From contig NW_023998415.1 in assembly GCF_014805625.2 (NCBI RefSeq), positions 40,109,990 to 40,173,989 of the forward strand: a stretch of 64,000 bases of DNA, in the 5' to 3' direction. The notes under the pieces are model-generated. The model saw only the letters and a list, made by a program, of their open reading frames with translations, did no database searches and was not told the origin of the DNA. Shown piece by piece: positions 54,023 to 64,000 of the stretch (position 1 is the stretch's first letter; each line of letters begins with the position of its first letter). This DNA comes from Glossina fuscipes (lineage: Eukaryota > Arthropoda > Insecta > Diptera > Glossinidae). Position numbers and translations under genes: made by a program.

Positions 54023-54829
54023 AAACAAGTAAGAATATTATAGTCGGGCAAGGCTAATCGTTAAATACCCTACACAATATTCTCTAACACAATTCTTATT
54101 TTTATTACAAAACACAAAAATTATATCTTGTTTCTGTATAAAGGCAATCTAATGTAATACAAGTCTAATCCTTACATAGGGCAGGATCCAAAAATAGTCG
54201 TGGACAGTCTACATTTTTTAGAGTTCATTTTTATACGAAGTTATTATAATATTATTGGCCAATTTTCATCATCACATATTAAAACTTGGACTTTTCTGCT
54301 CTACAAAGGATCAATTTCCGTGAATATTGGATCCGTGGGTAGGATCCAAAAAATAGGCCGAGATAATTCAAATTTGGCACAATTAACATTTTTATGTTGA
54401 ATTACTAGTATGATGTAATTTTCATCATGACGCTTTATACATTTTTGTAACACAAACTTTAGTTTTCATCATATGAGAGTGGGTTAAAAAGTTTCCACAG
54501 CCGATCCAAAGTTTTTAAACCAATTTAGAATACCGAAATACTACCACTTAGAGCCACGTTTGCCGGGAAAAGTTGAAAATTGCAATTTTTTTCCATAGAA
54601 CAGTTTTTCAGAATAGAGTGTTATATGGGGAGTGATCGAAGAAGTGGACCGATCCGAACCATTTTCAATAGCGTTCGTTCAAACTTCAAAAATTGCGAGC
54701 TGTAACTTGAACATAAATTTACATGGAAACTTATCAGACGGACAGATGGGCAGACGGACAGATTGGCAGACGGGCTTCAATCAATTCAGATTACGATTCT
54801 GAATCGATCGGTATAATAAAAGGTGGGTC
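54023..54829 (+). repeat. Long copy of the AAACAAGTAAGAA repeat
   Basis: The head AAACAAGTAAGAATATTATAG is followed by AAATACCCTACACAAT. The inner part holds a tandem duplication (see 54184-54428), a GACGGACAG core with extra GGCAGACGG units (about 54735-54775), ATTCAGATTACGATTCTGA, and a GGTATAATAAAAGG tail. The head's ATACCCTACAC is the inverse of the GTGTAGGGTAT tail of the 19.94 kb copy, so the family has short inverted termini. It is non-coding. Confidence 0.55.
54184..54428 (+). repeat. Degenerate tandem repeat, unit about 158 bases
   Basis: GGATCCAAAAATAG at 54184 and GGATCCAAAAAATAG at 54343 are each followed 75-78 bases later by AATTTTCATCAT. The stretches between share only scattered similarity, so the duplication is old. 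The unit lies inside the longer interspersed repeat. Confidence 0.5.
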
Positions 54830-55215
54830 CATCTTAAGCCCAATATAAAATTTAATGACGTTTTATATTTCTGAATTTACATATTATCGAAACTGATTCG
54901 CTTTAATAAACGAACAATTGATCACGAGTATCAATTTAGAAGCACGATGATTTCCGATGACGGACTGCAAATCTGAAAATTAGCAAAATATTTATCGAAG
55001 TTTCACTAAGGTTTTAATACTAGAAACTGAAATCAGAACACCAGTATTCTGGACATTATGCTCTGTCCGATAAGGATGTCTTCTGAAATCAAAAAGAACG
55101 ACGCAAACGGAAACAGAGCGAAAGTTTTACTTTCCTCTCTAGGCTTAATTTAAAGACGGTAGCTATTGTTAATGTTGTCAGTATTGCTAATTTACTTTAA
55201 AGTTGAGTCTCCCGG

Positions 55216-55247
<32 letters not shown>

Positions 55248-56899
55248 ATTCCAACAAAATGCGAATCTCCCTTGTACCTTGTACGATTTTTTTGTTGCAA
55301 AGCTTCGTAGGTTTGCAGGTAATACGTTTGCTAACGGCCTAGGAAGTCTCTTTCAAATTGCTAAAGTTTTATTATATTGGATGATATCTGGAATAAGCAT
55401 CCGTCTAACAAGCTACTGCTCTCTGCAATTCGAGTAGACATGATCTCAGTCTTTGTATTTGTCGAACGAAAAAAGTGTACATTATGACTGTAGATCTCAA
55501 CCTAAGACAATCAGTTGGGTTGAAACTTTTTACAAAAGAAAAAAGAATAAGAAATTTCTAATGAATCCTTTTTTTTAATCTCCTTAAAAGAAAAATTTTC
55601 GCAAATGACTAAAAGTTTCCTTGAGTGACTTATGTCTGAACACAAAAGTAGTGTGGTGAGATTGGATCATTCGCACATGTGACTACTTCAGTGGTTATAT
55701 GTAGCAATAAGATAAAGACACATTCCTCTAAGAATGACGGGCCATAAAAAATATATAAACATTTTATGGTTAACTTTATTTATTACTGATGTTGCTGTAA
55801 AGTTTCATACATGCATACATTCTCAATTTTAGTATTTTGGTATCTCTAAGGGGGTTTTTCACGTTCACCACAAAATCATGACCATACACCAATTCTGTAA
55901 GTTCATTTGCTGTACTCGGCAATACGTACAAACTGTCCATCGTTATATCCTCTTGTTCGTCGATCTCCCATTTACTATTGCATTTCGTAACTTCTAGTTG
56001 AAGCTTTCCAGTTTTTTTTTTTTTTTTTGTTTTAATTCAAATTTGAAAATGGCTATGATCTGCTTGTTATGCTGTCCGTTCTCAACAAGAAAATAGAAAC
56101 AAAAAACTAAACAAAAATATTAAAATAAAACGCTACCACCAAACACCAATGAATTAGTTCTAGCAAACAAGCTTGGGATAAGCCTATCACTCAAGAATTT
56201 TGTATAGGCACCTAAGAGTTTAGATTACAAATGACCCCGATTTACCAATCGTATCATATTATATTTAACGAAAGACTTTCATGCTCTTAAAGTTCGCCTA
56301 CGTGTATCAACGATGGGTATCCACGATTCGTCACAAAGCGAGCATAAATTTCTTAGCGATTTTCTTTTTCCCACTCTTGCCTTCCTGCTAAATAATACTT
56401 AAGTATCCGTACCATAACTTTTCATTGCTGACATAAAAAAATATTTATGCATAATATATTCGAAGTACGTAACTCATAAGAGTATAGATATATTGTTTTT
56501 TTTAGTTAGTTTATTATTTAGTGTGCCATCACGTTGGACAAGTGTTAAGGAAAACGAAAACAAAAAGCAAAATATAAAAAAAAAAAAAAAAAAAAAATAA
56601 GCAACTATAAACATTCAAGTCTTAGAAAGCAGTGCAAAACAACCGCGAAAAAGCGAAGGCAAAAGTCAAAATAAATATTTGTGAAAAAAAAAACACCAAT
56701 AAAAAACAAAAAAATAAAAAAAAAAACAAAAAAAAATAGTAAAGTCATTCTGCTAACAGCAGTGTTGTTGCATGCATACGTGGACGAGCATGTGAACATA
56801 AACGCAGTCGTTTTGTCTAACACAAATGCAGCGAACTAAAATGTGATTTATTTGGGCCATTCTCTTCGACACTTTTTTTCTTCCTTCGTACACTTTGGG

Positions 56900-56950
<51 letters not shown>

Positions 56951-58779
56951 ACGGTTTATTCATTCAATTTTATACCCAATTCAATGCAGTTCGCTTGAGA
57001 GTTTTGTCTTATGAAAACTTTTTTGGGAATCAGCTTCAAAAATAATACAAATGCAACAACAGCAATCGTAAATGCGAGCAATAATATAAAGATAAGAAGT
57101 GCCGGTCATTAAGATTCATTCGATATTGGAAGGCACTCTTCCGCTTTTTAATTGTCTTTTTTAATTCTAAGCAAAGATCGAATAATAAGATCCCTTCCGT
57201 AATTAAGTGCAAAATATTCATTCGTTCTGGTCCACGAAGGCAACAAATAGTGAATTGAAAATAATGACTCGAGCAAGACTGAACACAAGCAATACGCTCC
57301 TAATCATAGTTTCATTGCGTTTCTTATCACATACTCGTGCTTATCATCCTACGATTCGAAAATATTTCTCCTTACAGCTAACGGCTTAATGAATTGAACC
57401 TCTTCAGGTTTTGCATCCAATTATTTCCAAAGTCTCAATGCAAATCTCCTAATTTAGGTGAAAGTTTGTCAACTTTGTCTTCGAATGGCTTCGTATACCT
57501 GTCTTTACTACTACGTGGCGGGAATGCCGCAATGGTAGACAATTTGTCTTAGGCAAGATATACTTGGAGATCATACGCAACGAGTAGGGCGAGTCGATAA
57601 TCTCCACGCAGACATTCTGCAAGCAGTAAAACTGCGATTAGCCTTGCAACTTGTCACAATTCTCGCTGCTCAGGCAATAATGACTTCGAATAATTCGATA
57701 CTATGCAGCTTAAAGCCGCTCTTGCAATGGGATCATCTATACAATACCAGCTGCCAGTCAAATTTTCGCCACACGGATTGTGAATGTTCAAGAAAGAATA
57801 TCGACATGGCAATGACACGCACCCGGACACGTAACCACTTGTCAATACTATTCAAAACCCATACAGATCTGCTCAAACAATGGAGACTCTTGAAGTGGTC
57901 CGATTATTTTGAAAAGAAGTCTCTTAGCGGACATCTTTCGATACTTTCGTTGGTTTCTCTATGAAAAATTTTTTCCACCGGAAATGTAAAAATTTTTTTT
58001 TTCCTTACACATTCTATAAACAGGATATGTGAAAAAGTTCGCATTTCAATCGACTACCACACCAAATTAACGGGAGCTTATCCAACAAAATCTCATTCGG
58101 TCATAGATCGTAAACGATATCGTCAGGCTTGCCCAGATAACACACAGAAACATAGAGAGATTGGAAACACAAAAAAAAGCGAGAAAAGTCAAGTCACTGG
58201 AACAACAACGGCCGACTAACCAAACAGTTACAAGGCCATAGGGCTGTTTGCCTTACCTTACGCTTTCAAATTTAATATTTGAAAGAGGTGAACGTATTTC
58301 ATCAAACATCGTCTTCAATAGGGTAGCTCAACTTCATCTTACATATCTGATCCTATTGGAGTTTTTCTACGCATGCGCACCGTCCACGTTAACAGCAATT
58401 GTGCAAAGAAGCAAACGCTCTTGTTTGGTGCAGCAGATCTGGAAATTGTGATCAATTTGATCCAAGGAATCGGAAGACGTATACTGCGACCTTTTCGCAG
58501 CCTATTTGCAGAGTAAGTGCAATTTATGCTGCCTGCCGAAGTGCTTGAATAAACTAAAGCTTGCTCTGACTTACTAAATGCGTACCTTGCTAAGCAATAG
58601 ACAAAATTAAAGGATGTGTTCCACATGTGGTGTAGTGAGTGTAGCGCATGTTAATATTAAGTGCTTGCGAAAATTTCGGCCAGTGACTTCTACAGGTAAA
58701 AATGATGGGAAACGGAAATACCAATGTACACAACGACTAAACACGATTACTTTGACTGTTCTCTACCTAAAATAAAAGT
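54830..58779. other. Non-coding DNA, GC-richer block at 57.5-58.5 kb
   Basis: A (GT)n tract lies at 56.9 kb and poly-A runs at 56.58 and 56.70 kb. The 57.5-58.5 kb block is less AT-rich, with a 106-codon plus frame at 57644-57964, but it shows no domain I recognise. It could be unidentified transposon sequence leading into the mariner relic. Confidence 0.45.
56898..56950. repeat. (GT)n microsatellite with TTT interruptions
   Basis: About 24 GT units with two TTT interruptions. Confidence 0.9.
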
Positions 58780-58782
58780 TTG

Positions 58783-59450
58783 CAATTGCAAGAATTTTTA
58801 AACGAAAGTCCAGCTGAAAGTCCCCAAAATTTTCCGAACAGCTTAACAATTGGTAAATCAAATGTTTCCACACGCTTATATGTAAAGGGAAATACCGAAA
58901 AGTAGGAGAAATGCTTACCATACGAATGAACTGAAATTTGAGTGCTTTGTGGGGTATCGCGATTGGCGTTGTAAAATGGACTTATTACGACAATCACAAG
59001 CATAAAAAGTCAGGGTTTCGACGAGGAGGACAATCCACATTGACAACGAAGCGGAATATTTATTGCCATAAAGTTTTATTTCACAGTGTGTGATCAGTAA
59101 GGTGTAGTGTATTATGAGCTGCTAAAACTCAATGAAACTATTACTGCCTATTTATGTGGATTGAACAAATTGAATGAACAATGTATTATTGGAAAAAAGG
59201 GCAGCAGTAGCGGCTAGGAGACGTAAAGTCAACCTCTTGCATGACAATGCTTTGTCATACGTTGCAAACGTTGTCAAGAGTACACTGTTGCAGCTCGAAT
59301 GGGAAGTTCTGCCGCCTGCTCACCATACATAGCGTCTTCTGATTACCACTTGTTCAGATCGATGTCGCACGGCCTCGCTGGCACGCGGTTTCGTACTGCT
59401 GAAAACGTGTAAAAATGCATCGATAATTGGACCATTGGATATCGCCATGT
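58783..59450 (+). pseudogene. Mariner transposase relic, mauritiana-type, sister of the 37.7 kb copy
   Basis: Translations give LQEFLNESPAESPQNFPNSL, LPYE after a TAG (58903-58905), VVKWTYYDNHKHKKSG, VLWAA or VVYYELLKLNETITAY by frame, and SDYHLFRSMSHGLAGTRF then VKKCIDNW-like sequence. These follow the mariner order HTH, WVPYEL, GDEKWIYYDN, GVVYYELLKPNETIT, PSDYHLF and the C-terminal helix. The copy shares with the relic at 37.7 kb both the reading frame and the TAG before LPYE. Many further stops and shifts are present. It ends where the tetranucleotide tail of the minus-strand retrotransposon begins. Confidence 0.75.
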
Positions 59451-59452
59451 TT

Positions 59453-59481
59453 TTATTTATTTATTTATTTATTTATTTATT
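59453..59481 (-). repeat. (AAAT)n 3' tail of the retrotransposon
   Basis: Seven TTTA units on the plus strand form the simple-repeat tail at the 3' end of the minus-strand element. Many non-LTR elements end in short tandem units rather than pure poly(A). The junction with the mariner relic is directly to its left. Confidence 0.75.
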
Positions 59482-59781
59482 CCACTTATACAAGAAACTC
59501 AACTAAAACAAAATGGCAGTCGAGTTCAATTGACTCTTAAGTAAATCTTAAAATTATTTAATAATAAAACTTAGTATAAGTACAATAAAACAAATAAGGA
59601 GGAAAAAAAAAGAAAAAAAAAAAAAGCATGTACACAATTAGCATAGAGCCACGCCCACAACCGATACAGGACCAAATTGCAAGTGAACCCCTAAGCCATC
59701 GCAAACATGCATAGCTTGGCAACCGATAATTGTTAACAACAAATTAATTTTCGACTCATAATGACAAAATCTAAGGTTAAA

Positions 59782-62664
59782 TCAGTTTAAGTACGACATA
59801 GGTAAATCGCGCTTGTTGAGCAATATTGCTTTAATGGACTTTAAAGAGTCCGTTAATGAGAATAGATGACAGACATCATTTAGGTTCTTGCAAACAACTC
59901 TGAGCGGGTTAAACAGTTCAAAGTTATATTTGCATTGACTAAGCTTTATCAACATAAAGTACCTAGAGAAGCGTTTAGGGACATTAAAGCAAATCTCACG
60001 AAGTAATGCGGGCGAATCAATTGCACCATTTATTAATTTGATTAGGAAGGAAACCCCAAGAACAAATCTACGTTTCTCGAGTGACGGTAAGGATAACAGA
60101 GGCAACCTATTTTCATAGGGTGGAAGAGGGGAAATCGGGTCCCAACCCAAATTCCTAAGTGCAAACAGCAAGAATTGCTTTTGTATAGATTCAATTGAAC
60201 CAACGTAGCATCTATATGAAGGAGACCACACAACAGAGGCATACTCAAGAATAGGTCTAACCAAACACGTGTAAAGCCTTTTAATAATATAAGGATCATC
60301 AAGCTCTTTGGACCACCTCTTTATAAAACCAAGAGCGGACCTAGCTTTGCTTAACGAGGACTCAATATGCAAATTGAAACGTAACCTATAATCGAATAGA
60401 ACGCCTAAATCAATGAACGAATCGACGTCTTCCAACCTGTGCGAATCAATGAAGTATTGGGTACTAAACGACTTCCTTCTTAAGAAAGAAAGCTTCTTAC
60501 ATTTATTTAGATTTAGCTTCAGAAGATTGAGGGAGCACCATGCAACCAAATTGTTCAAATCACTTTGAAGATGATGTGATTGCGATTCTACGGAAAAAGA
60601 AGTAAGCAGTTTCACATCATCAGCATACATTAAAATCTTACTGAATTTAATCACGGAGGGCAAATCATTGATGTAAAGATTAAATAAAATAGGTCCCAAG
60701 TGGCTACCTTGAGGTACGCCAGACGTCACGGGAAATTCATCCGAGGTAATGAGGTTAAACAAAACCCTGAATGATCTACCATACAGATAAGAGCTTAACC
60801 ATTCAACTAAGAAGAGAGGAAAGCCAGAGGTCTGGATTTTAAATCTAAGAAGTCTATGATTAACCATATCAAACGCCTTGCTAAAGTCAGTGTAAATGAC
60901 ATCAGTGCGAGAACCACTAGAAAAAGGCTTGAAAACATGAGAAGTAAACTCCAACAGATTGGTCACCGTAGATCTTCCCTTTCGAAAACCATGCTGGAAA
61001 GGAGAAATATACAATTTCATGGAAAAGGCTATATGCTGAGCCACAATTCGCTCGAACAGTTTAGGTAAGACACTCAACTTGGCGATGCCTCTGTAGTTAT
61101 CTACAAGTTGCCTACTACCACTTTTGTGAATAGGAATAAGGAAAGAAGTCTTCCAACGCAAAGGGAAAACACCTAAATTCAAAGGCTTATTAAAAATCTT
61201 TGAGATAACATCACAAAGCTCGCCAGCACAAGATATAAGTACACATGAGGGGATGCCATCGGGTCCAGGCGAACAATTATATTTCAGAGAGTTCAATCCT
61301 TCAAAAACGTCATTTTCCGATATAACAAAGTTAGGAATTGAAACCGAATTAGAAATCGAATGTGGATAATTTTCCGATAAATCAAAATTGGCAGTTGAAA
61401 AGTTCTGTCGGAAGTATTCCGCAAAGAGATTTGAGGATTCAAAATCATCCGAGGACTCGGAGCCATTAAAAGACACAAACGACGGGTTTATGGAGATTTT
61501 TCTTTTGGAATTAACGAACTTAAAAAAGTATTTAGGGTTAGCAAACAAGGAGGATTTAACAAACTGAAGGTATCTGCAGTAGTATTGGCGGTTGAGGGAA
61601 TTAAATTTATGCCTTGCAACAGAGTAAGCGAAATAGTCGAAAGAAGAACCACTTTTCGAAAATTTTTTGAACAACTTGTTTTTCCTATTCTTGTAGTATT
61701 TAATTGTCTTATTAAACCACGGGGGAACCTTACTTCGAGGACGGGACTGCTTGATCGGAACGGATGCAGAAATAGCTTGATTTAATACATTGTAGAACGA
61801 CGACAGTAAGCTATCAATGCTTCCCTCTGAGAAATCGAGCACAAAATGAGAAAGATGAGATTTTAGTAAGGAAACATTGATTTTATGGAAATCATAACGT
61901 TGATATGAAAAATTTGAATTTGGAACGTTATAGAGGTTCAACGAACCAACATACTTGTAATGAAAGGAAACACCCAATGCTGGATGATATGGATCCTCAG
62001 GTAAACTAAACGGAAGACAACGATTAACGCAAACCTCAGGAAAATTTGCAAAGCAGAGATCAAGAAATCTCCCATTACAATTAGGGGTACCATTGTATTG
62101 AACTAAATTATTATCAAATAATTCATTGAAGAACACAACGGCTTTATCAGATGTTGAGGAAGGAATCAAACAGCCAGAACTATCACTGTAAAACCAATTG
62201 ACTTGAGGCAAGTTGAAGTCACCCAACGCTAGGACTATATCGGTAGGTTTAGATTGCTTGGCCACTTCACAAATGAGGGCGGCCTGTTTCTTATATACAG
62301 AGATATCCGAATTTGGGGGAATATAGGAGCAGGTCACATATAAGTGTTTGTTAGGAAATTTCACTCGAATGGCGATAAATTCAACATCGGCAGTAGTTGG
62401 AAATTCAAACGAATAGGTGGGGAGTGCCGTAGAAATAGCAATTAAAACACCACCACCATTGCGATACAAACGATCGTTTCTGAAAACTTGAAACGAATTA
62501 TGGAAAAGTTCCGACGAATGTAGAACTGGCTTCAGCCATGTTTCAATGAAGACCAGACAGGAAAACTCCGTACTCACTGAATTTAGGAAGGTAGAACGAA
62601 TTTTTCAGTTTAGGCCCCTAACATTTTGATAAATGAGAGAAAATGGGGCTGAAGAAGTATTTAG
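59782..62664 (-). CDS. Retrotransposon ORF2: APE endonuclease and reverse transcriptase
   Basis: The protein would nick target DNA and copy element RNA in place (target-primed reverse transcription). The frame is open for 931 residues from 62577, starting with GTG, which is not a real start. Endonuclease landmarks by that numbering: ETWL at 12-15 (catalytic Glu), GGGVLIAIS at 41-49, LGDFN at 118-122, PYHPALG at 196-202. Reverse transcriptase: PGPDGIP at 437-443, FRKGRST at 531-537, DFSKAFD at 564-570, SGVPQGS at 619-625, YADD at 651-654. No RNase H is seen; the length fits Jockey/CR1 ORF2. In the same frame, upstream codons give SLIYQNVRGLN, the usual start of the endonuclease, then a TGA at 62605-62607. 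The frame stays open from 62664, inside the end of ORF1, and has no ATG there. Confidence 0.93.
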
Positions 62665-63682
62665 TTTTTTGAAGGGGAAAGAGCTAATGCATTCGCACTA
62701 CGGGGTCGGTCCCGAGGGTTAAATTCCTTAATTAATGATCCAACCGGCCACAAAGTTTTATTTAAAATCAAATCCATATTTTCGGTCGGAACTAGAATTT
62801 TAAAAGATGAGATAGCTCTAGCTTGAGAAGGACCCAGTTTGAAAATACTAACTCGCTTTAAATTGACAGAAGGGGCTTTCGCAGCCAGATAACCCCTTAT
62901 GTTTTCAACAGATGTATCTGGTGCCAGTCTTGACACAAATATGGCCTTTCTAGGAGGAACTGCCTTCAAGCATATGTCATCAGTACTGGGAGCAGCAGGG
63001 TTAACGGATGGGGAGTTATGAGTTGGGGAAAATATAGAGGGGGTAACCACACTTGCACGAGCAGCTTGCTCAGTTTGGCGACCAGCATTTACACCCGAAC
63101 AGTGAGGAGGAGAGGACGATTTACTATTACCCTTATTAGTTTTGGGCAATGACGCCTGAGAAGATTGAGTGACATCTATGGGAGGAGATACCCTTGCCAC
63201 TTCAGCATAGTTCAAGCCAGAAGGACTTCTCGGACTATTTGTAACATCTATGTTACCAACCGACTCAGCCGTAACAGAAACACTAACATTATTTGTAGCC
63301 TTTAGGGAATCGCTAACTTGCACCAACGAAACGGACTTAGGAGGTGACGAGAGGAAGATGAATGCGCGATATACCGACATTCATCAAACCTAGTCTTGAT
63401 TAATTCAAACTTCTCCCACAAAGAGCCGAGATTTTTGCTCAAATCTGAGAAACAATTTCTCGTCTCCGTGAAGAGCTTGTAGAAATCAATATCCCGCTTT
63501 CTACAGTCAGGACATGACCATCGTAAACCTTTAGAAGGGTCAAGGACTGCATCAGCAGCACGGCCGGTAATACCAGCACACTTTGCATGTCCAAAACGAT
63601 CACACAACCAGCAAGAAATGAATCGTTCAGATTCAGGGCCAGTTTTCGCACGACATGGAGTAAATAAACAATCCATGTCCAT
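62661..63682 (-). pseudogene. Retrotransposon ORF1: PHD-like zinc finger and basic domain, one frameshift
   Basis: The likely start is the ATG at 63682 (MDMDCLFTPC) or the second ATG six bases on, which has G at -3 and +4. A C4HC3 pattern follows: CLFTPC, CWLC, HAKC and WSCPDC, as in PHD-like fingers of some insect CR1-type ORF1 proteins. The ORF then runs through LGSLWEKFELIKTRF. The frame must shift by -1 somewhere in 63302-63380. The rest (to the TAA at 62661-62663) has a Ser/Pro/Thr-rich linker and a domain containing AIFVSRLAPDTSVENIRGYL and FKILVPTE, like an RRM-like ORF1 domain. The role would be RNA binding or chaperoning. The frameshift is most simply a one-base deletion. Confidence 0.82.
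62664..62670 (-). promoter_or_regulatory. A AAA AAC slippery heptamer at the ORF1/ORF2 junction
   Basis: Minus-strand codons of ORF1 end TCA AAA AAC TAA. The heptamer A AAA AAC is in the zero-frame phase X XXY YYZ, directly before the stop. Slipping back one base reads CTA next and enters exactly the ORF2 frame. A AAA AAC is a known efficient -1 frameshift signal in retroviral and related genes. I looked downstream for a stimulatory stem but cannot show one by eye. Its function here is inferred. Confidence 0.55.
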
Positions 63683-64000
63683 TGAAAACAAAAAAAGTAG
63701 CTTAAGAAGGAAAAAAAAAAACGGAAAAGAGAAACAAAAAAAAAAAAATAATTTTTCCACGGCACAAATTTTCAGGAAAAATTAAAGCAAATTTCTCACT
63801 TCCCTGCCCACTGTAAATATAGAGCGAAAACTAACGAAAACTGTAAACGCAGATTAAAAGGCAAAAAGAGAGACTTTTACCAAGAGCTCAATTGTTGCTT
63901 ACAATAAACCAAAATGATTTTTTCACATAAATGGTTAATAAATTCATATACAATAAATTCACACTTTATTCTTTTAGAGAATTTTTAAATTTAAACACGA
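63683..64000 (-). other. 5' leader of the retrotransposon and flank
   Basis: Poly-A runs on the plus strand (63710-63748, seen as T-runs on the minus) lie just upstream of the ORF1 start. Between 63.78 and 63.86 kb the minus strand contains CAGTTTTCGTTAGTTTTCG, possibly part of an internal promoter region. Nothing beyond about 63.9 kb is recognisable. The leader-flank boundary is unresolved. Confidence 0.45.

Larger units (their letters stand above)
59450..63850 (-). mobile_element. Jockey/CR1-group non-LTR retrotransposon, near full length
   Basis: On the minus strand the element has a 5' leader (to about 63.85 kb, end uncertain), ORF1 with a PHD-like zinc finger, ORF2 with APE endonuclease and reverse transcriptase, a 3' UTR of about 300 bases and a tail of (AAAT)n at 59453-59481. 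RNase H is not visible, as usual for Jockey and CR1 elements. Its 3' end abuts the mariner relic at 58.8 kb, so it probably inserted into or beside that relic. I saw no target-site duplication; the 5' limit is inferred only from the end of the leader. Two lesions (an ORF1 frameshift and an ORF2 TGA) make this copy inactive, although ORF2 is otherwise intact, which suggests a fairly recent insertion. Confidence 0.85.

Noticed and set aside
62577..62577. GTG at 62577 as the start of ORF2
   Set aside because: The endonuclease motif NVRGLN lies upstream in the same frame, separated only by a TGA, so the GTG is an interior codon.

Overview
This is AT-rich eukaryotic DNA with the texture of a higher-fly (brachyceran dipteran) genome. 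It is crowded with (AT)n, (GT)n, CAG/CAA and homopolymer tracts, and carries mariner relics, non-LTR retrotransposons and a short interspersed repeat with a GACGGACAG core and GGGTATAAAA-like ends. I assign it to flies from this texture and from memory of fly repeats; the species is not determinable. Two runs of N (100 and 400 bases) show that it is a scaffold assembly. I found no host protein-coding exon, tRNA or rRNA that I can defend, so most of the window reads as intergenic or long-intron sequence.

Layout. 1-29.9 kb: non-coding DNA with simple repeats, two scaffold gaps, at least four fragments of the GACGGACAG-core repeat (2.4, 19.9, 23.3 and 25.3 kb) and an imperfect inverted repeat at 24.2 kb. 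30.0-30.5 kb: a decayed reverse transcriptase C-terminus (minus strand). 34.25 kb: an isolated G-run. 35.4-37.4 kb: a GC-richer, unidentified two-part repeat present twice in tandem, with a hairpin. 37.4-39.7 kb: a nest of DNA transposons, with two different mariner relics head to tail between inverted sequences that look like pogo/Tigger termini. 39.7-58.7 kb: non-coding DNA with two more mariner relics (49.1 kb minus, 51.4 kb plus) and a long copy of the GACGGACAG-core repeat (54.0-54.8 kb). 58.8-59.45 kb: a third mauritiana-type mariner relic, sharing an in-frame stop with the one at 37.7 kb.

The best-preserved element lies on the minus strand at about 59.45-63.85 kb: a Jockey/CR1-group non-LTR retrotransposon. 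ORF1 encodes a C4HC3 (PHD-like) zinc finger plus a basic C-terminal domain and is broken by one frameshift. ORF2 encodes an APE endonuclease and a YADD reverse transcriptase and is open for 931 residues, with one TGA just upstream. At the ORF1/ORF2 junction an A AAA AAC heptamer lies in the exact phase needed for -1 ribosomal frameshifting from ORF1 into ORF2, immediately before the ORF1 stop. This is the most testable unusual feature in the window. I see no evidence of a new multi-gene system; the interest lies in transposon biology.
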